Notes: generated from the sequence alone by a model not told the origin. Shown: positions 53,301 to 62,915, counted from the first letter of the stretch. The stretch is DNA of 64,000 bases from Stappia sp. (GCF_040110915.1 NZ_CP157793.1:3781001-3845000); one strand, 5' to 3'. A program made the numbers and translations.

Positions 53301-53709
53301 CGGGCGCCACGGCGAGCAGCAGCCCCTCGCCCCAGTCGAGCAGATCGGCGAGCGTCAGATGGCAGTCGCCCTTTTCCGCCCGGCGGTTGCCGAGGGTGAG
53401 CAGGCGCGTGAGCCGGCCATAGGCCGCCCGGTCGCGCGGCCAGGCGAGCACGTCCGGCGTGCCGTCGCAAAACACCAGCCGGCAACCGACGGCAAGCCTC
53501 AAGCCCGCCTCCTTCGCCGCCACATGGGCGCGCACCACGCCGGCGAGCGAATTGCGGTCGCAGATCCCGAGCCCGGCGAGCCCCAGGTCTGCGGCGCGGC
53601 GCACCAGTTCCTCCGGGTGCGAGGCCCCGCGCAGAAAGGAGAAATTGGTGGCCGCGCATAATTCCGCATAGCCCTTGGCGCGCCCGCCGCCCAACCGCCC
53701 GGGGCTCAT
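50329..53709 (-). CDS. dnaE2: error-prone DNA polymerase DnaE2 (ImuC)
   Basis: A 1126-residue C-family polymerase of the DnaE2/ImuC type that performs damage-induced mutagenic synthesis with ImuA and ImuB. The PHP domain (YAELCAATNFSFLRGASHPEE) opens the protein; the catalytic block PPDIDVDFEHERR is near residue 420; ILAQGRGSAANSAV is the first polymerase motif; an OB domain with GVIFMTVEDETGVANIVVW lies near the C-terminus. Length matches the family. The ATG at 53709 overlaps the imuB stop (ATGA). The stop is TAA directly at the edge of the AT-rich insert. Expression is expected from the imuA SOS promoter. Confidence 0.96.
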   Translation of the reverse strand: MSPGRLGGGRAKGYAELCAATNFSFLRGASHPEELVRRAADLGLAGLGICDRNSLAGVVRAHVAAKEAGLRLAVGCRLVFCDGTPDVLAWPRDRAAYGRLTRLLTLGNRRAEKGDCHLTLADLLDWGEGLLLAVAPDSRDAAREEATLPDLFGRLTATFADRPRLAVALGHGPDDRRRLDRLAEVARVAGVPLLAINDVLYHDPARRPLQDVLTCIRLHETLDSAGRRLAANAERHLKGAEAMAHLFRAHPQAVRESLRLLDELAFSLDDLAYEYPEEPCGESASPQAELERLTREGARRRYPAGVPEKVEKALAQELALVAELAYAPYFLTVHDIVRFARSRGILAQGRGSAANSAVCFCLGITEVDPDRADLLFERFISPERREPPDIDVDFEHERREEVIQYIYEKYGRERAGLAATVITYRSRSAVREVGKVFGLTRDTLDRLAGTIWGWSRSGVDAAEIRQAGLDPADPRLAQVARLAREIAGFPRHLSQHVGGFVITRGRLDAVVPIQNAAMADRTVIEWDKDDLEALGMLKIDILALGMLTAIRKALDLLAENYGRHETVASIPAEEPEVYDMLGRADSVGVFQVESRAQMTMLPRLRPRSFYDLVIEVAIVRPGPIQGDMVHPYLRRRQGLEQVTYPSKDLEAVLGKTLGVPLFQEQAMKIAIVAAGFSPAEADRLRRAMATFRRVGTIGTFQRKMIDGMVARGYDAAFAERCFRQIEGFGEYGFPESHAASFALLVYASAWLKARYPDVFLAGLLNAQPLGFYAPAQLVRDAREHGVEVREVDVNLSDWDATLEAGSPAAARLHPRHASMRDTVLTTRAVRLGFRSVKGLKEVDMRALMARRGRGYDSVRDLWLRSGLPRSAITRLAEADAFRSLGLDRRAALWAAQGLDEARSTERLPLFDRAEAGETRREPDADLPPMPPGAQVVADYQTLSLSLKAHPVSFLRARLSALRIAPCDDLSRARNGAGREVAGLVLVRQRPGTASGVIFMTVEDETGVANIVVWPKVFERFRAVVLGARLVRVRGRVQSDQGVVHLVADRLEDATGMLGLLSRDPLADAGLARADEVRRPVPEHRHKIAPGAKLVRLVREVPEVASDLSAPAARAVRAALPKGRNFH

Positions 53710-55355
53710 GCGTAAAGCCCCTGCAGGAACCAGCGCGGCGGCGGCAGGCCCTCTTGCGGATCGGCGTAATGGCCTTCCCGATAGAGCCAGAAGCGGCGCC
53801 CCGCCCCGTCCTCCACCCGGTAATAGTCGCGCGCCGGCGCGGGGCCTGGCGCCGTCCACCAGGGCGGCGCGATGCGCTCCGGCCCCTCGCAGGCCGCGAC
53901 CTCATAGAGCGCCCGGCGCCAGCGGAAACGCAAGGGCGGGCCTTCCGGCACCATCGCCACCGCCTCGACCGGTTCCGGCGGATCGAGCAGACGCAAGGGG
54001 CGCAGTTGCGGCGTGTCGGGGGCAATCGGCGTTTCCGCCCGCCAGACGAGGGCGGCCGGATCGACCAGCGCGGCCGGCACCAGCTTCTGCCGCGCTTCGG
54101 GCAGGTGACTGTCGCAGGGCAGAAACCGGGCGACGCGGGCGATCCCGAGCCGCGCGCCGAGGCGGTCGATCAGATCGGCGAGCGCCTCGCCGTCATCCGC
54201 CCGACGGTCCATGTCGCCCTGAACGGCCGTCACGCACTGCGCCTCCAGAACGGCGAGCCGCACCAGATCGAAGCCGAAGCCGGCATCGAGATCGTCGCCG
54301 AGCGCCGCGAGCTTTTCCGAAAACAGCCGCAGCACCTGCTCCGGCGCGCGGATCGGGCGTCCCGTGCCGACCGTCACCCGGTTGACCACCCCGTCGACGC
54401 GAAACAGCGCCAGCTCGAAGGCCCGTCCGCCCTCGCCGCGCGTCTCCAGATCGCCGGCCAGACGTCCGGCCAGGGCGGCGATCACGCCGCGCACGTCCTC
54501 TTCACGCGCAATCGGCTCGAAGAACCGGCGCTCGCACACCAGCGCGGGCACCGCCAGACGCGGCGAGATCGGCGCCGGCTCGATGCCGCGCAGACGGTCG
54601 AGCTGACGCACGAGATCGGCGCCGAAGCGCGCGGCGAGCGGCGCGCGCGGGCGGTCGAGAAGATCGGCGATGCGCGTCAGCCCGACGCGCGCCAGCGCGG
54701 CGACGCACGCCTCCCCCACCCGCAGCGCGGCCGGCGACAGCTCCGCCAGCACCCGCCAGCCGTCGCCGGGCGCGACGCCGCCGACCCGCGTGGTCTCGCT
54801 CAGCGCGTGCCGGGCCATCGCCCAGGCGGCGAGCGGCGTGTCGGCCACCGCCGCGCGCACGGCGAAGCCCTGCCGCTCGAGCCGCGCGACGCAATCCGCC
54901 ATCAGTTCCGCCTCGCCCGGCAGGCAGCCGGGCGTCCCGTTGTCCATCCCCGGCGCACGGGGCACGAAGAGATGGGCGCAGCCGGTGATGTCGAGCAAGA
55001 GCCCGTCCGCGCCGTCGAGCGCGACGAGCGGCGTGTAGCGGTCGCACCAGTCGGCGAGCGCGGCCAGCAATGCCGCGTCCTCCGCCTCGGCGGCCGGATC
55101 GCTGACGAGACCGGGCAGGCGGGCGCAGGCATCCGCAAGCCCCTCGCCCGGCACCACGCCGAGGCGCAGGGCCGCCGCGTTCGCCGCCGCCACCCGCTCG
55201 GCACCGCGTTGCCGCGCCACCGTGATCCGCGCGGGCGACTCACCCGCGCGCGAACGCCACGACACGCCCCGCTCCAGCCGCTCCAGGCGGTCGGTCGCAA
55301 GCTCCGGAAACCACAGGCTGACGATCCGCTGGCGCGGCGAAGTGCTGTGTCGCAT
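53706..55355 (-). CDS. imuB: ImuB, Y-family-like mutagenesis protein
   Basis: A 549-residue catalytically inactive Y-family homologue that links the beta clamp, ImuA and DnaE2. It begins RIVSLWFPELATDRLERL, where active Y-family enzymes have the metal-binding aspartates; none is present, as expected for ImuB. The palm/little-finger region has VALDGADGLLLDITGCAHLF and GLTRIADLLDRPRAPLAARFG. The C-terminal PPPRWFLQGLYA is the characteristic end. The ATG at 55355 overlaps imuA by 116 bp and the 3' end overlaps dnaE2 by ATGA, so all three are one unit. Confidence 0.93.
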   Translation of the reverse strand: MRHSTSPRQRIVSLWFPELATDRLERLERGVSWRSRAGESPARITVARQRGAERVAAANAAALRLGVVPGEGLADACARLPGLVSDPAAEAEDAALLAALADWCDRYTPLVALDGADGLLLDITGCAHLFVPRAPGMDNGTPGCLPGEAELMADCVARLERQGFAVRAAVADTPLAAWAMARHALSETTRVGGVAPGDGWRVLAELSPAALRVGEACVAALARVGLTRIADLLDRPRAPLAARFGADLVRQLDRLRGIEPAPISPRLAVPALVCERRFFEPIAREEDVRGVIAALAGRLAGDLETRGEGGRAFELALFRVDGVVNRVTVGTGRPIRAPEQVLRLFSEKLAALGDDLDAGFGFDLVRLAVLEAQCVTAVQGDMDRRADDGEALADLIDRLGARLGIARVARFLPCDSHLPEARQKLVPAALVDPAALVWRAETPIAPDTPQLRPLRLLDPPEPVEAVAMVPEGPPLRFRWRRALYEVAACEGPERIAPPWWTAPGPAPARDYYRVEDGAGRRFWLYREGHYADPQEGLPPPRWFLQGLYA

Positions 55356-56103
55356 GATCCCATTCCAGCTCGACAAGGCCGGGACGCCCGTCCCGATTGC
55401 GCTCCACGTCGACCCGCCAGGCGGGACGGCCGAGCGGCGCGAAGCGGCTGTCGCCGGCGCCGATGCTGGCGCGGGGCGCGATGCGCGCGCGCATCACCGC
55501 CGCCGTGGGAGCCGCCCCGTCCGCATGGCGCAGCAGAAAGGCGGAGACCCCGCCCTCCTCGCTGCGCAGGTGCAGGCGCCGCGAGGCCGTCAGGTCGAGC
55601 ACCCGGGGCGCGCCGCGCACCTCCGCCACGACGGCGGCCAGCGCGCGGGCCCGCAAGCCCTCTTCCGCGGCCCACAGCACCTCCTCGATCCGCCGCGCCC
55701 GCACCAGGATGAGCCGCGCCGGATCGATCCCGAATCGCGCCAGCCCATCCGCATGCGGACCGCCGGTCTCCCGCCGGCACTCCGGCTCGCTCACCCACAC
55801 CACATCGCCGTCGCGCTGCGCGCACAGGCGCGCCAGCAGGGCGGTGGCGAAGCCGGTCAGGGCCCCGCCATGCCGGCTTTCCGCGCTCGTCAGCTCATGC
55901 AGCGCCCCGCAGGGCAGGCCCGGCGCGGCGAACAGGCGATCGAAACGCGCCACGCCGGTGCGCAAACGCGCCGGACCCCGCCCGTGTGCGGCGGAGGCAG
56001 GGCCCGGCGCAAGCTGCGCCTCGTGGGGGAGGCGCCCCTCGAGCGCCGCGATGCGGCTGCGCAGATCGGCAAGGGTCGATCGACCCGGGACGGAGGAGGT
56101 CAC
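55240..56103 (-). CDS. imuA: ImuA, mutagenesis cassette protein
   Basis: A 287-residue RecA-like accessory protein of the imuABC mutasome, found in alphaproteobacteria in place of SulA/UmuD. LADLRSRIAALEGR opens the protein; TGVARFDRLFAAPGLPCGALHELTS and VVWVSEPECRRE are characteristic of ImuA. The P-loop is not obvious, as is usual for the group. I chose the GTG at 56103 because TSSVPGRSTLADLRSR follows and the SOS box ends 17 bp upstream; the frame is open to 56166 but runs through the SOS box. Its 3' 116 bp overlap imuB, which supports translational coupling. Confidence 0.88.
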   Translation of the reverse strand: MTSSVPGRSTLADLRSRIAALEGRLPHEAQLAPGPASAAHGRGPARLRTGVARFDRLFAAPGLPCGALHELTSAESRHGGALTGFATALLARLCAQRDGDVVWVSEPECRRETGGPHADGLARFGIDPARLILVRARRIEEVLWAAEEGLRARALAAVVAEVRGAPRVLDLTASRRLHLRSEEGGVSAFLLRHADGAAPTAAVMRARIAPRASIGAGDSRFAPLGRPAWRVDVERNRDGRPGLVELEWDHATQHFAAPADRQPVVSGACDRPPGAAGAGRVVAFARG

Positions 56104-56119
56104 GGCGGCACGCTCTTTT

Positions 56120-56134
56120 GTTCCTGATATGTTC
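56120..56134 (-). promoter_or_regulatory. LexA (SOS) box of the imuA operon
   Basis: GTTC-CTGATAT-GTTC matches the alphaproteobacterial LexA consensus GTTC-N7-GTTC exactly (a direct repeat, read here on the plus strand). It lies 17 bp upstream of the imuA start codon. Induction by DNA damage is therefore expected for imuA-imuB-dnaE2. Confidence 0.85.
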
Positions 56135-56139
56135 TCATT

Positions 56140-56213
56140 GATTCCGGAACCGCGCGCCGGAGTCAAGCCGCGGCTTGATTCCGGAACCGCGCGCCGGAGT
56201 CAAGCCGCGGCTT
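56140..56213. repeat. two tandem 37-bp units upstream of imuA
   Basis: Bases 56140-56176 and 56177-56213 are identical 37-mers starting GATTCCGGAACC; each holds the palindrome AAGCCGCGGCTT. The array directly abuts the SOS box and spans the region between imuA and the flippase gene. Confidence 0.93.
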
Positions 56214-56340
56214 TCGGCCTCCGTCATCCCTTGCCGGGCGAGGCCGCGACGACCGGGTGCGGCGGCGCCTCGCGCGCCACGAAAATTTAAACCTATGGCC
56301 CGTATCCTTGGGCCCAACGATCACAAGGAGCCATCGCCCG

Positions 56341-57750
56341 GTGCGCCTGTCCCCCACGAAATGGGCCGACCGTCTTTTGCCAGGGCGGCTGTCGGCGCTG
56401 CTGCGCCCCGGACTGATGCGGCTCGACGAGATGCTGCTGGGCGACGGCGACACCTCCCGGGCCCAGCGCATGGCGCTGACCGTCTTCGCGGTGCGTGTGT
56501 TCGGCGCGCTGCTCGCCTATGTCTCGCAGGTGATTCTGGCCCGCCTGCTGGGCGGCCACGAATACGGCATCTATGTCGTCGTCTGGACGCTCGTCGTCAT
56601 TCTGGGGATCTTCGCGCCGCTCGGCTTTTCCTCCTCCGTGCTGCGCCTGATCCCGGAATACCGTGCGCAGCCGGACCGGCTGCAGGCGCTGCTGCTTGCA
56701 AGCCGGCTCGCCGGCGGCCTGGCGGCGACCGCCATCGCGCTTTTCGGCATTCTCGCCGTGTGGCTGCTCGGCGAGCGGATCACGTCCTATTACGTGCTGC
56801 CGCTGGTGCTCGCCGCCGTGTGCCTGCCGCTCTACACCATCGGCAGCATCCAGGACGGCATCGCCCGGGCCTACGACTGGCCGCTGCTCGGCATGCTGCC
56901 GACCTACATCTGGCGCCCGCTCGCCATCCTGGGCGGGCTCGTGCTCGCGGTGGCGCTCGGCGCGCCGGCGACCGCGCCCACCGCCTGCGTCGTGGCGATC
57001 GTCGCCACCTGGTCGGTCACGCTCCTGCAGACGCTGGTGCTCGCCCGCGCGCTCCCCCGCCGCGCCCCGCGCCTGCCGGCCCGCGAGCACTGGAGCCTGG
57101 GCACCTGGCTGAAGATCTCGCTGCCGATCCTGCTGGTCGACGGCTTCTTCCAGCTCATCACCAGCGCCGACGCCATTCTCGTCAGCTTCTGGCGCACGCC
57201 GGACGAGGTGGCGATCTATTTCGCCGCCTCCAAGACCCCGGCGCTCGCCCATTTCGTCTATTTCGCCGTGCGCTCGGCCACCGCGCATCGCTATTCCGCG
57301 CTGTATCACGCCGGCGCCCACGCCGATCTGGAAACGCTCGTCGGCAAGACCGCCCGCTGGACCTTCTGGCCCACGCTCGCCCTGTGCGCGCTGCTTGCCC
57401 TGGCCGGACCGTTCCTGCTGTCGCTGTTCGGCGAGGGCTTCGACAGCGGCTATCCGGTCATGCTGATCCTGCTCGCCGGCGTGCTGGCGCGCGCCTCCGT
57501 CGGCCCGGTCGATGCGCTGCTGACCATGGCCGACCAGCAGAACCGCTGCGCCATGGTCTATGCCGCCACCTTCGTGCTCAACATCGCCCTCAACGTGGCG
57601 CTCATTCCCGCCTACGGCCTGTATGGCGCGGCCATCGCCACCGCCCTTGCGATGACCTTCGAGGCCACCGCGCTCAACCATCAGGCCCGCACGCGGCTTG
57701 GCCTCAATCCCTTCGCCTTCGGCGCCACCCGGGTGTCGGCCGCGCCGTGA
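56341..57750 (+). CDS. polysaccharide flippase/translocase (MVF/MATE-like)
   Basis: A 469-residue inner-membrane protein with about 12-14 helices, of the oligosaccharide flippase group. ARLLGGHEYGIYVVVWTLV and PLGFSSSVLRLIPEYRA near the N-terminus, VDGFFQLITSADAILVSFW in the middle and LNIALNVALIPAYGLYGAA near the end are typical. It likely moves lipid-linked glycans for exopolysaccharide or O-antigen, but no glycosyltransferase gene adjoins it. The GTG at 56341 is preceded by AAGGAG at 11 bp; the frame also opens at 56257 but that part is not protein-like. A CelD-type acyltransferase gene follows after 160 bp. Confidence 0.85.
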   Translation: MRLSPTKWADRLLPGRLSALLRPGLMRLDEMLLGDGDTSRAQRMALTVFAVRVFGALLAYVSQVILARLLGGHEYGIYVVVWTLVVILGIFAPLGFSSSVLRLIPEYRAQPDRLQALLLASRLAGGLAATAIALFGILAVWLLGERITSYYVLPLVLAAVCLPLYTIGSIQDGIARAYDWPLLGMLPTYIWRPLAILGGLVLAVALGAPATAPTACVVAIVATWSVTLLQTLVLARALPRRAPRLPAREHWSLGTWLKISLPILLVDGFFQLITSADAILVSFWRTPDEVAIYFAASKTPALAHFVYFAVRSATAHRYSALYHAGAHADLETLVGKTARWTFWPTLALCALLALAGPFLLSLFGEGFDSGYPVMLILLAGVLARASVGPVDALLTMADQQNRCAMVYAATFVLNIALNVALIPAYGLYGAAIATALAMTFEATALNHQARTRLGLNPFAFGATRVSAAP

Positions 57751-57801
57751 CGCCGCCCCGCCCCCCGGCCCCAACCGCCCGGCCCTCCCCCCGGCACGAT
57801 G

Positions 57802-57816
57802 TTAACCACTCCTTAA
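57802..57816. promoter_or_regulatory. CtrA-type binding site upstream of the CelD-like gene
   Basis: TTAA-CCACTCC-TTAA on the plus strand reads TTAA-N7-TTAAC on the minus strand, the full consensus for the cell-cycle regulator CtrA. It is 95 bp upstream of the ATG at 57911 and stands out in this GC-rich intergenic region. Chance occurrence is possible for one site. Confidence 0.55.
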
Positions 57817-57910
57817 GGAAACCGGCGCGCACACGCACAGGCTGTGGCACAGTCGCCTCCAATCGTACCCCCGGCGTTCCCGGCCGGGTCTCCATCGAAC
57901 GGCGATCCCC

Positions 57911-59188
57911 ATGCCCCTTGCGACACCGCCCGACCCGCAGCCATCCGCGCCTCAGGCGACACCGTCCGAGCCGTCCCTCCGGCGCGGGCGACGCCGGCCG
58001 CAGACCCGCGCCCGCCTGCGCGCCTATGCGCCACAGACCCAGGGGAACACCGGCGTGACCGGCATCGCGACGCTCACCTTCACCGCCGGCGAGGCGGCGG
58101 CGCATCTGGCGGACTGGCAGGCGCTGGCCGACCGCGCCCTGGAGCCCAACCCCTTCTACCGGCCCGACTTCCTGCTGCCCTATCTGCGGCACATGGAACG
58201 CGCCGACGTCACCCTGTGCGCCGTGCGGCGCGATACGGACGGCGCCTTTCTGGCGCTTGCCCCCTTTGCGCGCCGCCGTCTCGGCCTGCTGCTGTCGGGC
58301 GCCACGGCCCATGCCGGCGACTACGGCCCGCTCGGCACGCCGCTCGTGGCGCCCGACGCGGATGCCGACGTTCTGGCCGCGCTCATCGACACCGCCCACA
58401 CCGCCGTCGGCACGGACATCGTGACGCTGCCCTATCTGCGCACGGACGGCCCGGTCTACGACCTGGTGCTCGATCTGGAGGAGGCCAATCTCTGGCGCCT
58501 CGATCTCGACAATCCATGCGTGCGCGCCGGCCATGCCACCGGCCCGACCGGCGAGGAGCAATACCGCGCCCTCGGCACGCGCCGGCGCAAGGAGATCGAG
58601 CGCCAGTTCCGCCGCCTGTCGGACACCGGCGCGGTCGACCTCGTCAGCCTCGACAAGCCCGAAGCGGTCGCCGCCGCCTTCGAGGCATTTCTGACGCTGG
58701 AAGCGCGCGGCTGGAAAGGGCGACGCGGAACCGCACTCGCCTGCCGAAACGACCGCGCAAGCTTCGCCCGCGCCTTCATCGCCCGCATGGCCGAAGCGGG
58801 ACGGGTGCGCATCGACATCCTGCGCCGCGACGCGGCCCCCATCGCCATGATGATCATGCTGCGCGACGGCGCGCGCATGCTGTCCTGGAAAATCGCCTAC
58901 GACGAGGACCTCGCCCGCTTTTCGCCCGGCGCGCAGGTGTCGCGCTACTCCATGCGGCGCACGCTCGAAACCGACGGCGTGGCGGAGGCGGATTCGCTCG
59001 CCGTTCCCGACCATCCGATGATCACGCCCCTGTGGCGCGGGCGCATTCCTTACGCCACGGCCATCCTGACGCGCGGGCCGGCGGCCGATCTGCGGCTGTC
59101 GCTCACCGCCCTCGATCATGCGCTGGAGCGGCGGCTGCGGCGCGCGGCCAAACGCGTGGTGACCGCCCTGCGCGGTGGCGACGGGTAA
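57911..59188 (+). CDS. GNAT/CelD-type acyltransferase (exopolysaccharide-associated)
   Basis: A 425-residue protein of the CelD/BcsL group of GNAT-fold transferases, often tied to cellulose or exopolysaccharide export. The first 40 residues are basic and proline-rich. The N-terminal half has DWQALADRALEPNPFYRPDFLLPYLR, and the C-terminal half has RRRKEIERQFRRLS, ARGWKGRRGTAL and the MLSWKIAYDEDLARFSPG block typical of this family. It lacks a canonical Q/RxxGxG/A motif, as CelD proteins often do. A CtrA-type site precedes it and a flippase gene lies upstream, which suggests cell-cycle-linked surface polysaccharide, but no polymer can be named. Confidence 0.83.
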   Translation: MPLATPPDPQPSAPQATPSEPSLRRGRRRPQTRARLRAYAPQTQGNTGVTGIATLTFTAGEAAAHLADWQALADRALEPNPFYRPDFLLPYLRHMERADVTLCAVRRDTDGAFLALAPFARRRLGLLLSGATAHAGDYGPLGTPLVAPDADADVLAALIDTAHTAVGTDIVTLPYLRTDGPVYDLVLDLEEANLWRLDLDNPCVRAGHATGPTGEEQYRALGTRRRKEIERQFRRLSDTGAVDLVSLDKPEAVAAAFEAFLTLEARGWKGRRGTALACRNDRASFARAFIARMAEAGRVRIDILRRDAAPIAMMIMLRDGARMLSWKIAYDEDLARFSPGAQVSRYSMRRTLETDGVAEADSLAVPDHPMITPLWRGRIPYATAILTRGPAADLRLSLTALDHALERRLRRAAKRVVTALRGGDG

Positions 59189-59196
59189 CCCCCGCC

Positions 59197-60864
59197 CTAT
59201 TCCTCGGCGAGCGCCGGCGCCGCCGCCCCGCCCTCGCGCAACAGCCGGCGAATGACCTTGCCGGTGGTGGTCAGCGGCAGCGCGTCGACGAAGGCGATCT
59301 CGCGCGGATACTCATGCGCCGACAGCCGCGTGCGCACATGCTCGCGAATGTTTTCCTCCAGCGCGGCATCGCCCGACACGCCGGGCTTCGTCACCACGAA
59401 GGCCTTGACGATTTCGGTGCGCACCGGATCGGGCTTGCCGACCGCGGCGGCGAGCGCCACGGCCGGATGCGACAGGAGGCAATCCTCGATCTCGCCAGGC
59501 CCGATACGATAGCCGGCCGATGTGATGATGTCGTCGTCGCGCCCGACGAAATGGACATAGCCGTCGCCATCGCGCACGCCCTGGTCGCCGGTCGTCATCC
59601 AGTCGCCGACGAACTTGTCGCGCGTTGCCGCGGCGTCGTTCCAATAGCGCAGGAACATCACCGGATCGGGCCGGCGGATGGCGATCTGGCCCTGCTCGCC
59701 GGCCGCGCATTCCCGCCCGTCCTCGGCGATGATGCCGACCGTGTGGCCGGGCACCGGCCGCCCGATCGCCCCCGCCCGCGTGACACCGATCCCGGCGCAG
59801 GACGCAAGCACGGCGTTGCATTCGGTCTGGCCGTAGAACTCGTTGACGGTGAGACCCAGGCGATCGCGCGCCCAGTCGTAGGTGTCGCGGCCGAGCGCCT
59901 CGCCGGCCGACCCGACGGCGCGCAGGGCGAGCGCGAACCGCGACCGCGGATCGGGCACGGCCCGCAGCATCTTCAGTGCCGTGGGCGGAATGAAGGCATT
60001 GGTGACGCCCATGTCCGCCATCAGCGCGAAGGCGCGCTCGGGATCGAACTTCTCGAAACGGTGCGAGACAACCGGCACGCCGAGCGCGAGCGCCGGCAAG
60101 AGCGCGTTGAGCAGACCGCCCGCCCAGGCCCAGTCGGCCGGCGTCCAGAACAGGTCTCCGGGGCGCGGCAGGAACTCCTGCGCCATCCGGATGCCCGGCA
60201 GATGACCGGGCAGGACGCGGTGAGCGTGCAGCGCGCCCTTCGGCTGGCCGGTGGTGCCGGAGGTGTAGATCATCATCGCCGGGTCGTCGGGCGTGCTCGC
60301 CACGACCTCGAAGGCGTCGCGCCCGCGCTCCAGCAGCCCGGAAAAGCCGAGCGCGTCACCGGGCGTCTCGCCGGTGGAGACGACGAGGCGCAACTCGGGC
60401 AGGTCGTCGCGGATGTCCTGGATCTTGGCAAGCCCCGCCGTATCGGTCACCACGGCCGCGGCCCCACTGTGCCCGAGCCGGTAGCGCAACGCGTCGACGC
60501 CGAAGAGATTGGCGAGCGGCACCGCGATCGCGCCGAGCTTGTAGACCGCGAGATGCGCGATCAGCGTCGGCGGGGATTGCGGCAGGAGCAATGCGACGCG
60601 ATCGCCCCGGGCAACTCCGTGTGCGGCCAGCGCATGGGCGAAGCGGTTGGAGGCGCGCGCCAGATCGCCGTAGCGCCAGGTTTCCACCGCGCCCGTCTCC
60701 GGCACGTGGACAAGCGCCACGCGTTCCGGCTCCGCCGCCGCCCAGCGGTCGCAGGCGTCGACGGCGATGTTGTAGCGCTCGGGGATCCGCCAGCGAAAGG
60801 CGCGCACGAGCGCGTCATAGTCTGCCGGGGCCTCTGCCGGAGCGCTGGATGCGGGATGCAGCAT
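59197..60864 (-). CDS. AMP-forming acyl-CoA synthetase
   Basis: A 555-residue ANL-superfamily ligase activating a carboxylic acid with ATP and CoA. The P-loop-like MIYTSGTTGQPKGALH is at about residue 190; NEFYGQTECN, the A5 TGDQGVRD and the A10 lysine in PLTTTGKVIRR near the C-terminus are intact. The group resembles acetyl/acyl-CoA synthetases such as those for short- and medium-chain acids; with ethylmalonyl-CoA genes nearby, a short-chain acid is plausible (inference). AAGGACAG precedes the ATG at 60864; a start at 60888 is also open. It converges on the CelD-type gene 8 bp away. Confidence 0.92.
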   Translation of the reverse strand: MLHPASSAPAEAPADYDALVRAFRWRIPERYNIAVDACDRWAAAEPERVALVHVPETGAVETWRYGDLARASNRFAHALAAHGVARGDRVALLLPQSPPTLIAHLAVYKLGAIAVPLANLFGVDALRYRLGHSGAAAVVTDTAGLAKIQDIRDDLPELRLVVSTGETPGDALGFSGLLERGRDAFEVVASTPDDPAMMIYTSGTTGQPKGALHAHRVLPGHLPGIRMAQEFLPRPGDLFWTPADWAWAGGLLNALLPALALGVPVVSHRFEKFDPERAFALMADMGVTNAFIPPTALKMLRAVPDPRSRFALALRAVGSAGEALGRDTYDWARDRLGLTVNEFYGQTECNAVLASCAGIGVTRAGAIGRPVPGHTVGIIAEDGRECAAGEQGQIAIRRPDPVMFLRYWNDAAATRDKFVGDWMTTGDQGVRDGDGYVHFVGRDDDIITSAGYRIGPGEIEDCLLSHPAVALAAAVGKPDPVRTEIVKAFVVTKPGVSGDAALEENIREHVRTRLSAHEYPREIAFVDALPLTTTGKVIRRLLREGGAAAPALAEE

Positions 60865-60986
60865 GGCTGTCCTTGCCGTTGCGGTCATCGCCGGACTGGC
60901 GCATCGCCGGCCCGCTCATGGCCGACGCCCGTCATCGCCGGCGCCTGTCATGACGGCCGGTCACCGCCCGAGTGAAAGGCGCCGTC

Positions 60987-61526
60987 TCACGGCGCCGGGG
61001 CGGCGAGCACGAGCGACCAGAACACACGGTACTTCGAGCCGGGCGCATGGGCGGTCGCGATCCCCATGCGCGTGGCCTTGTCGTCGAGCATGACGGCGTT
61101 GTGCTTGGGCGAATCCCGCCAGCCGGAAAATGCCTCCGCGAGCGTGCGATAGCCCGCGCTGACATTCTCGACCGCGTAGGTCTTGGGCTCGCCGGCCTCC
61201 GTCAGCCGGGCCGCCAGCGTGTTGCCGCGCGCAAGCGAGGCGCGCACGTCGTTCGCCGCCGCCATCGCGTCCGCCTGCCGTTGCGCCGCGCGCATCAGCA
61301 CGGGATCGAGCGTCAGCACGCCGCGCCCGTTCGACTGGCGATAGCTGGAGATCATCTGCACGGCGGAGGCCGTATCGACGGCGGCCCCGTCGCGCGCCAG
61401 ATCCTGATAGAAGGGCGGCGTGACGCCGCGCTCCGGCAGACAGCCGGCGAGCGCGAACGCGCCCAGCGCCAGTGCGGTCAGCCCCGCGAGCCTCGTCGGT
61501 CCCGCACGTCGCGTGAATGTCGTCAT
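60987..61526 (-). CDS. CAP/SCP-domain lipoprotein
   Basis: A 179-residue exported lipoprotein: signal peptide with the lipobox FALAGC (lipid-anchored cysteine near residue 29) followed by a CAP (SCP/PR1-like) domain. VLTLDPVLMRAAQRQADAMA opens the domain; AVENVSAGYRTLAEAFSGW is the conserved EN and G-x-W region; SPKHNAVMLD supplies the H and N of the CAP tetrad. CAP proteins in bacteria have no settled function. It is downstream of ccr on the same strand, with 93 bp between, and upstream of the acyl-CoA synthetase gene, so it may be read from the ccr promoter. Confidence 0.87.
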   Translation of the reverse strand: MTTFTRRAGPTRLAGLTALALGAFALAGCLPERGVTPPFYQDLARDGAAVDTASAVQMISSYRQSNGRGVLTLDPVLMRAAQRQADAMAAANDVRASLARGNTLAARLTEAGEPKTYAVENVSAGYRTLAEAFSGWRDSPKHNAVMLDDKATRMGIATAHAPGSKYRVFWSLVLAAPAP

Positions 61527-61619
61527 GCGGATGTCTTATCTCCGAACGCGGGACGGCGCGAGCGAAAACCGCCGCGCCGCCGCAAGGTTGCCCGCCCGAC
61601 CGGCGCCGGGCGCAGGTGA

Positions 61620-62915
<1,296 letters not shown>

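Noticed and set aside
57844..60975. Open frame of 1043 codons on the plus strand
   Set aside because: Overlaps the CelD-like gene in another frame and the acyl-CoA synthetase gene antisense; both have clear motifs, this one has none.
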